DNA of 17,178 nucleotides from an uncultured Eubacteriales bacterium (GTDB lineage Bacteria > Bacillota > Clostridia > Oscillospirales > Oscillospiraceae), in the NCBI GenBank assembly GCA_900540545.1, contig UQGJ01000058.1, positions 1-17,178 of the forward strand. The letters are read 5' to 3'. The notes under the pieces were generated by a model that saw only the letters and a program-made list of their open reading frames with translations, did not search any database and was not told the DNA's origin. Shown here piece by piece: positions 1 to 7,130 of this stretch; position 1 is the stretch's first letter; every line of letters starts with the position of its first letter. A program made the position numbers and the translations under genes.

Positions 1-45
1 GTGGAAGGGGGGTACCCCCCTTCCGATGGCTCTTATTCTCTTTTT
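1..45. repeat. KpnI-centred palindromic repeat, copy 1
   Basis: A perfect 22-nt palindrome at 3-24 (GGAA, six G, TA, six C, TTCC) is followed by GATGG and a pyrimidine-rich tract ending in TTTTT at 41-45. Copy 2 at 3746-3790 has the same plan, with one fewer G/C pair and a few changes in the tail. It lies just beyond the stop of the minus-strand SLH gene. In the direction of that gene the hairpin is preceded by A's, not followed by U's, so it is not a textbook terminator for it. It could terminate transcription arriving on the plus strand. A dispersed intergenic repeat is the best description. Confidence 0.65.
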
Positions 46-72
46 GAGCGGGCGGCGGAGCCGTCCCGTGTG

Positions 73-3000
73 TCAGTCTCCCAGAGCCTGGGCCAGACGC
101 TGGAACAGGGCGGCGGCCTCCGCCCGGGTGGCCGTGCCGGCGGGGTCGAAGCGCCCGTCGGCCACGCCCTGGAAAACGCCCGTGGCCCGCATGGCCTCCA
201 CCGCGTCCACGGCCCAGTCCGCCACGGCGTCCCCGTCGGTGAAGGCCGCGGGGGCGGGGACCTGGGGCAGGCTCCGGCCCGCGGCCTGGAGATAGTTTGC
301 CAGGATGACCGCCGTCTCCTGCCGGGTCACGGTGCGGTCCGGCTCAAAGGCTGCCGCCCCGGTACCGTTCACGATTCCATGGGCGGCGGCCCAGTCCACC
401 GCGGCGGCGCAGTAGGCGTCGGCAGGAACATCGGTGAAGGCTCCGCCTTCACCGCCGTCTTGCGGGGAACCCGCAAGACGATAAAGGACCGTGACGAACA
501 TGCCTCGGGTCATGCTGACATCGGGGTCAAAGGTGGCCGCCGCCGTGCCGGTCATGAGGCCACTGCCGTTGACGTAGGCCACGGCGTCATAGAACCAATC
601 CTCCGCCGTCACGTCCGCGAAGGGGAAGACCTCCTCCACCACGGCGTACACCGACCAGTGGCTGGTCTCGAAGCGGACCTTGCCGTCCTGGAACTCCGCC
701 CCCGGCATCCGGGTCAGGGTTCCCGCGTCGTCGATGTAGTAGACCACGATTTCCGTGTCGGAATGTTTGCGGGTATAGTCCAGGGTGACGGACACCTTGC
801 CCTCCCCGAAGTCCACGCCGCCGCCGTTGACGGAGAAGCCGTAGGTGGTGGCCTCGGTGAGCTGTTCCCGGGCCTTTTCCGGCAAATCTTTAAAAGCCAC
901 CGGCGCGATGACCAGCTCAGGGGCCTTGCCGCCCGCCGCCAGAATGGCCTGGATGGCGGCGTGGTCGAAGGCCAGGGCCGCGCCGGGCAGCTCCACGGTC
1001 AGGGTGGAGCCGGGGACCTTCGCCACCTTGTCCAGCACGGCGGCGGGCACCGTCACCGTCCCGGTCTTGCTGTCGGAGGTGACGGAGGCGGCGGCGGTGT
1101 TGTTGCCGTCCTTGTCCTTGCTCACCACCGTCTCGGTCTCGACCTTGGAGCCGTCGGGCTGTTTCTTCTCGGCGGTGGTGACCTCCTGGGTGCTGCCGTC
1201 GGGCCACTTAGTGGTCTCCACTACGGAGCCGTCCGCCTTTTTCGTGGTCGAGGTGGTGGAGCCGTCGTCGTTTTTCTGCGTGGTGGTGGACGTGGACGAC
1301 GACGAGGAGCCGCCGGTGGAGGGGATCGCGCTCCACTGGGCCGTCAGGATGACGGCCTCCCCAGGCATGGAAAAGGTCTGATCCTCGGTATAGGTGGTCC
1401 CGGCGTACTTCCAGCCCGCGAACACGTAGCCGCTCCGGGTGAGGCTGCCGGGGTTGCCCGCCACCTTGACGGAGGCGTTCTCGGCGTAATACGCCGCGTC
1501 CACCGGCACCGTGCCGCCGTCCTTGTCCGGGGCCTCGTAGGTCACGGTGTAAGCGGGCCAGACCACGGGCTTGGTGCCGTTCTTCACGAATACCCCGTCG
1601 GGGATGTCGCCGGAGCTGTTGGTCAAGCTGCCGTAATGAAGCGCGTACCCGCCCGTCCCCTCACCGGGCCGCGCCTCCAAGTCCTTGGGGGCCGCGCTCA
1701 CGGTCAGGCCACTGTTCACATCCACGCCGTGGCCCCTCGTGCCTTTGCCGCCGCAGGCGGTGAGGCTGCCGGTGAAGGCCAGCTCCAGGTAGCCCATGGC
1801 GTAGATACCGAAACTTGCCCTCGTCCCTTCGAGGCCGGCGGCAATCAGCGTGCCGCCGCCTGTCAGCTTATAGCCGCTGCCCGCTTGAAAACAGACGCCC
1901 GCGTACGCGCCCTCGGCCGTCACCTTGCCGTCCACGGTCAAAACGCCGCCAGTTACGATGCCGCTGCTTCCCTGGGCGGTGGTGGTCTCGGAGCCGGACA
2001 GGATGACGGGGCCCGTGGAAAGAATCCCGTTTCCGTCGAACGCTTCGCCCACCTTTCCGCCTTCCGCCCACACAGTGCCGTCGTTCTGGACCGTAACACT
2101 GCACCCTCTCAAAGCATTGCCGCCGTTGCCGCCGCTGTTCCCACCCACAGCGCGCAGGGAGCCTCCGCTCCCCACCTTCACCGTCAGGTCATCTGCAAAG
2201 AGGCCGGAGCCGCCCATTTGGGTCGCACTGGTCGCGCCGCCCACGGCGGTCAGGGACGCGTCCCCCACCTCCACGGTCAGAGTTCCATTGCGGTAAATCG
2301 CATGACCCCCCTGGCCACTGCTGTCGGCGCCGCCGGTAACGGTGCAGGTCCCCTTCACCGTTAGAGTGGCGTCGGAGGCGAAGGAAAGCGCGGTTTGTCC
2401 GTCCCGGGCGGTGAGGTCCAGGTCGTGGATGGTCAGGGTACTAATGCCATCTCCCACCTTGATGATGGGGCCGCTCACGGGCTTTCCATCGGACGTGACG
2501 GTCACGTTGTCCTTGTCAATGGTCAGGGTGCCGCCACCATTCTTCCGGATGGGGATGGTGCCGCCCGCGTCCACGCCCAAATCGCTGGCTTTTTTGTCCG
2601 TGCTGCCGTCCCAAAGATCACACACTTTTTTACCATTGCCCTGCGCGTCATAGAACATGCAAACTCCGTCTTTCCATTCAAAGACGGTGCAGTTTTGATA
2701 CTCCGGTTGGTCAACGTTCGTGCCGTTATGTTCCATCTTCAGCGTTGCCCCGTTCTTCACCGACAGGCTGCCGTCGCCGCCGTAGTCGCTTGGGGTGTTG
2801 CCCACATCGAAGTAGTCGTTGCTGCTTGCCGTAACAGTGGTGCCCTGCCCGAAGATTTTAACGGTCCCGCCATCGCCGCCATCGCCGCCGCCGATGCCCG
2901 TGCCATGGAAGGCCGTGGCTGTGACCGTGCCGCCGCTGATGGTGATTTCGCCGCCGTTCCCGCCGACGTTGCTGCTTTTGCCTTTTCGTCCGCCCCCAAT

Positions 3001-3675
3001 GCCCGCGCCTTGGTTACTACTCGCGGCTGTGACCGTGCCGCCGCTGATGGTGATCTTGCCGCCGTTGCCGCCGTTGCCGTCGAGAGCGCTGGAGGTGCCA
3101 CCGCCGCCGATGCCTGCGCCGTTGACACTCGTGGCTGTGACCGTGCCGCCGCTGATGGTGATCTCGCCGCCGTCGCCGCCGTTGCTCCCACCGCCGCCGC
3201 CGATGCCCGCGCCGAAATTGCCGCCTGTGGCCGACAGGCAGCCGGTGCCGCTGATTGTCACCGCAGTGTTTTCAGGAACCTCCAACCCAGCGCGGTATTT
3301 GCCGCTTTTCAGGGTATTGACGCCGGAGAGGGTGATATGGGCCTCGCCGCCCGCCTCCACCGCGAAGGCACAGCCGTAGTCCTCGCCGCTCACGTCGATG
3401 TTCACGCCGTCCAGCGTGACGTCGGCGGTCACGCCGTCTGGCACCACGATCCGGTCCGCGGTGGGCGTCCGGGGGTCCGCGTTGGAAATGGTCAGAGGGG
3501 CGCCCGTCTTGATGGTAAGCACGTTGTTTTCGTATGTGTAATCGGTTGTTTCACTGCCCCCCGACACCGTGAGGCCCGGCTCGCCCTCCGCCAGCGCCGC
3601 CGTGGGCAGCATTGCCGCCAGCACCGCCGCGCACAGCAGCAGGGCCAGCCCTCTCTTTTTTCGTGTGTTCCTCAT
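73..3675 (-). CDS. Secreted SLH-domain surface protein with Gly-rich repeats
   Basis: A 1200-residue protein attached to the cell wall; substrate or partner unknown. The start chosen (MRNTRKKRG) has AGGAGG a few bases upstream and opens a signal peptide: basic residues 4-9, hydrophobic core 10-28, likely cleavage after ALA near 29. Then come: a beta-rich region; four Gly-rich repeats of 33-36 residues (about 141-270, ISGGTVTA and GAGIGGG blocks); further right-handed beta-helix-like sequence to about 700; an InlB/Listeria-Bacteroides-type repeat (about 708-777); a Ser/Thr/Lys linker with DGS repeats (about 780-860); an unassigned beta domain; and three SLH domains (about 1016-1077, 1078-1142, 1143-1200). 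SLH domains normally bind pyruvylated secondary cell-wall polymer. There is no LPXTG. An in-frame extension to 4320 was rejected because it overlaps the GGDEF gene and lacks a signal peptide at its start. Adhesin, binding protein and structural coat protein are all possible. Confidence 0.88.
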   Translation of the reverse strand: MRNTRKKRGLALLLCAAVLAAMLPTAALAEGEPGLTVSGGSETTDYTYENNVLTIKTGAPLTISNADPRTPTADRIVVPDGVTADVTLDGVNIDVSGEDYGCAFAVEAGGEAHITLSGVNTLKSGKYRAGLEVPENTAVTISGTGCLSATGGNFGAGIGGGGGSNGGDGGEITISGGTVTATSVNGAGIGGGGTSSALDGNGGNGGKITISGGTVTAASSNQGAGIGGGRKGKSSNVGGNGGEITISGGTVTATAFHGTGIGGGDGGDGGTVKIFGQGTTVTASSNDYFDVGNTPSDYGGDGSLSVKNGATLKMEHNGTNVDQPEYQNCTVFEWKDGVCMFYDAQGNGKKVCDLWDGSTDKKASDLGVDAGGTIPIRKNGGGTLTIDKDNVTVTSDGKPVSGPIIKVGDGISTLTIHDLDLTARDGQTALSFASDATLTVKGTCTVTGGADSSGQGGHAIYRNGTLTVEVGDASLTAVGGATSATQMGGSGLFADDLTVKVGSGGSLRAVGGNSGGNGGNALRGCSVTVQNDGTVWAEGGKVGEAFDGNGILSTGPVILSGSETTTAQGSSGIVTGGVLTVDGKVTAEGAYAGVCFQAGSGYKLTGGGTLIAAGLEGTRASFGIYAMGYLELAFTGSLTACGGKGTRGHGVDVNSGLTVSAAPKDLEARPGEGTGGYALHYGSLTNSSGDIPDGVFVKNGTKPVVWPAYTVTYEAPDKDGGTVPVDAAYYAENASVKVAGNPGSLTRSGYVFAGWKYAGTTYTEDQTFSMPGEAVILTAQWSAIPSTGGSSSSSTSTTTQKNDDGSTTSTTKKADGSVVETTKWPDGSTQEVTTAEKKQPDGSKVETETVVSKDKDGNNTAAASVTSDSKTGTVTVPAAVLDKVAKVPGSTLTVELPGAALAFDHAAIQAILAAGGKAPELVIAPVAFKDLPEKAREQLTEATTYGFSVNGGGVDFGEGKVSVTLDYTRKHSDTEIVVYYIDDAGTLTRMPGAEFQDGKVRFETSHWSVYAVVEEVFPFADVTAEDWFYDAVAYVNGSGLMTGTAAATFDPDVSMTRGMFVTVLYRLAGSPQDGGEGGAFTDVPADAYCAAAVDWAAAHGIVNGTGAAAFEPDRTVTRQETAVILANYLQAAGRSLPQVPAPAAFTDGDAVADWAVDAVEAMRATGVFQGVADGRFDPAGTATRAEAAALFQRLAQALGD
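2866..3255 (-). repeat. Four tandem Gly-rich coding repeats
   Basis: Within the SLH protein, residues about 141-270 hold four units starting at about 141, 174, 210 and 246. Each has an ISGGTVTA-like strand, then a short variable stretch, then GAGIGGG and a Gly/Asn/Asp loop. Three units share the nucleotide block encoding ISGGTVTA almost exactly, so slippage or recombination could change the copy number. The periodicity suits a beta-helix or beta-roll stalk. The loops between units differ in length and sequence. Confidence 0.8.
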
Positions 3676-3723
3676 GTTCCGTCTCCTCCTTTTTTCTGCC
3701 CCAAGGGCGGTCCCAGTGGGTCT

Positions 3724-3748
3724 CACGCGCCTGCTCCGCAGGCGCGTG
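3724..3748. terminator. 11-bp hairpin between GGDEF and SLH genes
   Basis: CACGCGCCTGC, loop TCC, then GCAGGCGCGTG form a perfect 11-bp stem. It lies between the stop of the GGDEF gene (3789) and the start of the SLH gene (3675), directly beside the palindromic repeat. It may separate the signalling operon from the SLH gene, but no clear U-tract follows in either direction. It could equally be part of the repeat element. Confidence 0.45.
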
Positions 3749-3790
3749 GAAGGGGGTACCCCCTTCCGATGGTTCCTATTGTTCTTTTTT
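3746..3790. repeat. KpnI-centred palindromic repeat, copy 2
   Basis: A perfect 20-nt palindrome (3748-3767, centre GGTACC) is followed by GATGG, a pyrimidine-rich tract and TTTTTT (3785-3790). It matches the copy at 1-45 in order and orientation, with one fewer central G/C pair. The T-run overlaps the stop codon of the minus-strand GGDEF gene (TAA at 3791-3789), so the element abuts that coding end directly. Confidence 0.65.
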
Positions 3791-4856
3791 ACAATACGGC
3801 GGCGGGCCTCCGGCCCCGGGTCCCACCGTCCTCCGGCGCTTCGCACTTTTGCAGGGCGGGCTGGAGGGGGTAGAAGCAGAAGTAGAGGCGGGTGTCCGTC
3901 CTGTCCGGGGAGCGCGCGCGGAAGGCAGCTTCGATTCGGGCCGTGATGCGCTCCGTGTGCTCCTGGGGCGCGCCCTGGGCCATGACGAGGAACTGGCAGG
4001 CGCTGTACTGGGTGTAGATGTCGCTGGTGCGCAGGGTGGTGTAGATGCTCTCCCGCAGCCGCCCCACCAGTTGGTCCCGCTCCTCCAGGGCGATGAAGTC
4101 GCCGTACTGGTTCATCAGGGAGACCAGGATGAGCTGGATGCTCTGCCCGGTCCGCTTCAGGCCCCGCTCCAGGAAGCGGTACACGGACAGGAAGGTGTTG
4201 AAGTCGTAAAAGCAGGCCCCGGCGGCGGGGGTTTTCTCCCGGAGCTGGCGGCTGATGTATTTGATGTCGATGGAGGGGGGCTGGTTGAACTGGCGCTCCG
4301 CCGGGTCCGGGGTCTGCCACTTGACGGCGGAGTTGCAGAACCGGACGGTGGGCGTCCGCACCTTCTTCCCGGCCAGCATGGCGCTGTCCGCCCGCTCATA
4401 CAGGCTCGAAAAGCCGTCGCCGCTCTGGACGAAGGCCGCGCCCGCGGTGACGCGGAAGCCGTCCCCGATGCCGAGGGCCACACCGGCCTGGGCGATCCTG
4501 GCGTTGAGCCGCTCGGCCAGGTCGATGATCTGCTGCCGCGTCTGGCGGCCCGCCAGGAAAACGGCGAACTCGTCCCCGCCCATGCGGCCGATGACGCTGC
4601 CCCGGCCGAAATAGAAGCCCATCAGGCGGGCCAGCTCCCGGAGGGCCTTGTCCCCCATCAGATGGCCGTACCCGTCGTTGATACTTTTGAAGTTGTCCAC
4701 GTCGAGCATCAGCAGGGCGCCGGAGGTATGCTCCCGCAGCAGCGCGGACACCCGCGCCTCCATGGCGCCGCGGTTAAGCAGCCCCGTCAGGGAGTCCTGC
4801 TGCGCCAGAAGCCGAAGGTGGTCGTTTTCCACTCTCAGCTCGTCCAGTTCTTCCAT
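3789..4856 (-). CDS. GGDEF diguanylate cyclase with degenerate second GGDEF-like half
   Basis: A 355-residue soluble protein predicted to make cyclic di-GMP from two GTP. After a short helical lead (1-18), residues 19-165 form a complete GGDEF domain: DSLTGLLNR (21-29), metal-binding LDVDNFKSINDGYGH (D52) and MGGDEF (92-97). The usual inhibitory-site RxxD five residues upstream is RGSV, so product feedback by that site is not expected. Residues about 195-335 show a similar fold pattern, ending in a strand where SACQF (285-289) takes the place of GGDEF; this half is probably non-catalytic. There are no membrane segments. The start was moved to the second ATG because GGGAGGG sits 7 nt from it but only 1 nt from the ATG at 4862. 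It follows the sensor kinase by 34 nt, so co-transcription is likely. Confidence 0.87.
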   Translation of the reverse strand: MEELDELRVENDHLRLLAQQDSLTGLLNRGAMEARVSALLREHTSGALLMLDVDNFKSINDGYGHLMGDKALRELARLMGFYFGRGSVIGRMGGDEFAVFLAGRQTRQQIIDLAERLNARIAQAGVALGIGDGFRVTAGAAFVQSGDGFSSLYERADSAMLAGKKVRTPTVRFCNSAVKWQTPDPAERQFNQPPSIDIKYISRQLREKTPAAGACFYDFNTFLSVYRFLERGLKRTGQSIQLILVSLMNQYGDFIALEERDQLVGRLRESIYTTLRTSDIYTQYSACQFLVMAQGAPQEHTERITARIEAAFRARSPDRTDTRLYFCFYPLQPALQKCEAPEDGGTRGRRPAAVL

Positions 4857-4863
4857 ATCCATG

Positions 4864-4870
4864 CCCTCCC
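4864..4870 (-). promoter_or_regulatory. RBS deciding the GGDEF gene start
   Basis: GGGAGGG on the minus strand lies 7 nt before the ATG at 4856 and 1 nt before the ATG at 4862. The spacing favours the downstream ATG. Confidence 0.6.
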
Positions 4871-4890
4871 TTTCCGCCCCGCGTACCCGT

Positions 4891-6183
4891 TCAGTCTGTC
4901 ATTGGGGCTTTTTGCAGCAGCACCCGGCTGAGATAGACGCCGGATTTCTCCTCAAAGCGGGCGATGCCGCCGTGCTTCTTGGCCGCGGCCTCCACACTGC
5001 GCAGCCCCAGGCCCTCCCCGTGGGGGGCGGTCCCGGCGCTGTTCTCCACCGTGAGGATGATGTCGGCCTCCCCGGTCTCGCACCGGGCGCGGAGGTAGGC
5101 CCCCTCGCCCCCGGCCGCCGCGCTCCGGGCGGCGTTTTCAAAGATGTTGCCGAAAATCACGCACAAATCCGTGTCCGGCACCCCCGCCCCCGCGGGCAGG
5201 TCCAGCTTCACGTCCAGCCGCACCCCCGCCTGGGCCGCCTGGGCCAGATAATGCTTCAAAAGGGCGTTCACCGCCCGGTTCTCGCACCAGTCGGGGCCCT
5301 CGTCCTGGGGCAGGCTGGCGGCGTACTCGTCCAGGTAGCGGAGCAGGCCCGCCTTGTCGTCCCGGGCGGCGAAGTCCCGGACGGCGTTCAGGTGGTGGCG
5401 CAGGTCGTGCCGGGCGGCCCGGGCCGTCTCGATGCCCTGGGTCAGGTTTTCGTAGTTCTGGGCCTGGAGGGCCAGCCGGGTCTCCAGTTCGCCCTCCTGC
5501 CGCACGTGGCGGGCGTTGTCCAGAATGGTGCGCAGATTGACGTAAAAGGTGATGAGCCCAGTGGCGAGGATAATCAAGGTCAGGACGGAGACGCTGGCGG
5601 TGGAGAGACCGGCGCGCTGCACGCTCACCACAAAAATCTGGTTGAGGAAGTAGAAGAGCACCGGCGGCAGGCACAGCAGCCAGATGCTTCCGGCCGGAAG
5701 CTCCGCGAACGCCTCCTTCAGCCTGCCCTTGAAAAACCGCCACACGAAGGGGTAGGCCAGCGCGTTGCCCACGGTGATGGCCGCCACGTAGGCGGGGGTA
5801 TAGGCGACGCTGAGCCGGACACCCGGATAGAAGGGGGCCACCACGGCGCTGGCGGAAAAATTCACGATGGTGGAGATAGCCTGGAGGAGCAGGAGGGTAT
5901 AGGCCAGCTTGGCAGGCTCCACACGGAAGGCAAGCAGGTAGAAGAACAGGAGAAGCAGGGTATGGGCCATGTAGTGGACCAGATTCCAGTCCCGCCAGGT
6001 ATCGGGCAGAAAGACCACCAGCAGCCCGCCGGAGACCGCCTTCACCAGGCCCGCGCAGAGGCCCAGCAGGAAGATGAAGCGCTTTTTCAGCCGCGCCCGG
6101 TCCGCGAAGGGCACACAGGCCATGAGGTACCAGGGCGTATCGCTCAGCAGGAGGGCCACGGCGTAGAGCAGGGGGTTGTCCAT
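4891..6183 (-). CDS. GHKL sensor histidine kinase (AgrC/LytS-like)
   Basis: A 430-residue membrane sensor that should phosphorylate the response regulator encoded just upstream. Residues 1-220 hold about six hydrophobic segments (roughly 5-25, 36-60, 70-87, 94-117, 128-150, 168-220), typical of the peptide- or ligand-sensing domain of this kinase class. A helical region follows, then the phosphoacceptor motif RHDLRHHL with H259. The GHKL ATPase domain has the N-box FGNIFENA (344-351) and a G-box GEGLGL (389-394). The HPK10 type normally has RHD..NH; here Asn is replaced by His. The ATG is preceded by a GGGAGGG ribosome binding site that overlaps the end of the regulator gene, and only 1 nt separates the two genes. 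No agrB or agrD-like peptide gene was found nearby, so the signal is unknown. Confidence 0.9.
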   Translation of the reverse strand: MDNPLLYAVALLLSDTPWYLMACVPFADRARLKKRFIFLLGLCAGLVKAVSGGLLVVFLPDTWRDWNLVHYMAHTLLLLFFYLLAFRVEPAKLAYTLLLLQAISTIVNFSASAVVAPFYPGVRLSVAYTPAYVAAITVGNALAYPFVWRFFKGRLKEAFAELPAGSIWLLCLPPVLFYFLNQIFVVSVQRAGLSTASVSVLTLIILATGLITFYVNLRTILDNARHVRQEGELETRLALQAQNYENLTQGIETARAARHDLRHHLNAVRDFAARDDKAGLLRYLDEYAASLPQDEGPDWCENRAVNALLKHYLAQAAQAGVRLDVKLDLPAGAGVPDTDLCVIFGNIFENAARSAAAGGEGAYLRARCETGEADIILTVENSAGTAPHGEGLGLRSVEAAAKKHGGIARFEEKSGVYLSRVLLQKAPMTD

Positions 6184-6184
6184 G

Positions 6185-6904
6185 TCACTCCCTCCCGCTC
6201 ACGACTTCGAACCGCCGGTCCTCCCAGGCCCGGCGGACCTCCTCCGCCGTCCCCCGGCGGATGGGCAGCAGCGCGTCGTCCCGCATGGCCACCCGGTCCC
6301 GCAGGACCGCCAGCACGTGGTCCAGGTTGACGATATGGCTGCGGTGGACCCGCAGGAAGCGGCCGTCCCCCAGCTTTTCCTCCATCTGCTGCACGGAGCA
6401 GTAGGGGTTATAATTGCCGGTGCGGGTGTGGATGAGGCAGTTGCGGTTGTTGCCGGAGATGTAGTAGATGTCGGCGTAGGGGACGAATTCCGTATGCCGG
6501 GACACCATGATCTCCAGGGTCTTTTCCTCCCCCTTCAGCGCCCGCAGGGCGCGCTCCAGGGCCTCGTCCACCGCCCCGTCCTCGATAGGCTTGACCAGAT
6601 AGTGGGCGGCCCAGACGCTGTAACTCTGGGCCAGGAAGTCGTTGGTGACGGTGGTGAACACCATGGGGGCGTAGTTGCCCTGCCGCCGGAGCTTGAGCGC
6701 CGCGTCCATGCCCGTCATGCCGGGGAGCAGGATGTCCAGGAAGAAGATGGAGTAATAGGTGTTCCGCGCCGCGTCCAGCAGCGCCTCGGCGGTGGAGAAT
6801 TCCTCGATGTCGGCCTCCACCTCCCGGCGCTCCAGCGCTTTTTTCAGCTGCCTGTGGAGCTTCTCCCTGTCCTTTGCGTCGTCCTCGCAGACCGCGATTT
6901 TCAT
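6185..6904 (-). CDS. LytTR-family response regulator
   Basis: A 239-residue DNA-binding response regulator, first gene of the signalling operon. The receiver domain (1-120) has the acidic pair E7-D8-D9, phosphoacceptor D57 in FFLDILLPGMTG, the Thr pair at T84/T85 and K105-P106. The C-terminal LytTR domain (about 133-235) includes VSRHTEFVPYADIYYI and FLRVHRSHIVNL, hallmarks of the family. The start is set by AAGGAGG 6-12 nt upstream of ATG 6904; the longer reading frame upstream lacks receiver features. The kinase ATG begins 1 nt after the stop. LytTR proteins usually bind paired direct repeats upstream of their targets, and two GGTTATA repeats lie in this gene's own promoter region, suggesting autoregulation. 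Confidence 0.92.
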   Translation of the reverse strand: MKIAVCEDDAKDREKLHRQLKKALERREVEADIEEFSTAEALLDAARNTYYSIFFLDILLPGMTGMDAALKLRRQGNYAPMVFTTVTNDFLAQSYSVWAAHYLVKPIEDGAVDEALERALRALKGEEKTLEIMVSRHTEFVPYADIYYISGNNRNCLIHTRTGNYNPYCSVQQMEEKLGDGRFLRVHRSHIVNLDHVLAVLRDRVAMRDDALLPIRRGTAEEVRRAWEDRRFEVVSGRE

Positions 6905-6937
6905 AATGGTCCTCCTTGTGAGAATGGATTTTCTTCT

Positions 6938-6980
6938 GCTATAACCATAGCACGTGAGGATGGAGAACGCAAGTATAACC
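6938..6980 (-). promoter_or_regulatory. Candidate promoter and direct repeats before the regulator operon
   Basis: Read on the minus strand, TTGCGT (6972-6967), a 17-nt spacer and TATGGT (6949-6944) form a moderate sigma-A promoter. Two identical GGTTATA heptamers (6980-6974 and 6946-6940), 34 nt apart start to start, bracket it. One sits just upstream of the -35 and the other overlaps the -10. The downstream copy is also in a small inverted repeat, GCTAT-AACC-ATAGC (6938-6951). The repeats fit only loosely to the published LytTR box. Confidence 0.4.
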
Positions 6981-7005
6981 GTCAATATATTTTATTAAAT
7001 GTAGT

Positions 7006-7017
7006 GAATTGCAATTC
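7006..7017. repeat. 12-nt perfect palindrome in divergent intergenic region
   Basis: GAATTGCAATTC lies in an AT-rich stretch between the divergent response-regulator and rsmH genes. It could be an operator for either gene. No second copy was noticed in the window. Confidence 0.35.
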
Positions 7018-7074
7018 AAACTACAAAAACAGCTTGCCCGCAATGTGCCCGCCCGGCTCCTCCGCTAAAAATGA

Positions 7075-7103
7075 TTGGCAACTTACCGACGATATGGTAC
7101 AAT
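7075..7103 (+). promoter_or_regulatory. Sigma-A promoter of rsmH
   Basis: TTGGCA (7075-7080), an exact 17-nt spacer and TACAAT (7098-7103) give a near-consensus promoter 27 nt before the rsmH ATG. It may also transcribe the LysR gene downstream. Confidence 0.75.
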
Positions 7104-7130
7104 TCAGGGCAGAAAAGAGGGGTATTTCAT

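Noticed and set aside
1..2364. Long plus-strand open frame (787 codons) opposite the SLH gene
   Set aside because: It is a GC-rich shadow: the sequence is low-complexity Gly/Arg/His/Ala with no domain, no ribosome binding site, and the opposite strand has signal peptide, InlB-like and SLH domains.
2866..3255. CRISPR-like spaced repeats
   Set aside because: The repeats are in frame, encode ISGGTVTA/GAGIGGG motifs inside a clear gene, and vary in spacing by codons; there is no leader or cas gene.
2395..3873. Plus-strand open frame of 492 codons
   Set aside because: It is antisense to the Gly-rich repeats; its apparent repeats (CDRAAADGD-like) are the reverse-strand reading of the same DNA.
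3676..4320. N-terminal extension of the SLH frame
   Set aside because: It runs through the GGDEF gene in another frame and over the hairpins. The signal peptide and AGGAGG place the start at 3675.
4891..5743. Overlapping minus-strand frames within the kinase gene
   Set aside because: They are Pro/Gly/Arg-rich out-of-frame readings of high-GC coding DNA without start signals or domains.
3676..7130. Possible agrBD-type peptide signalling genes around the kinase
   Set aside because: All intergenic gaps are short, and no small ORF with a leader-peptide or AgrB-like pattern was found.
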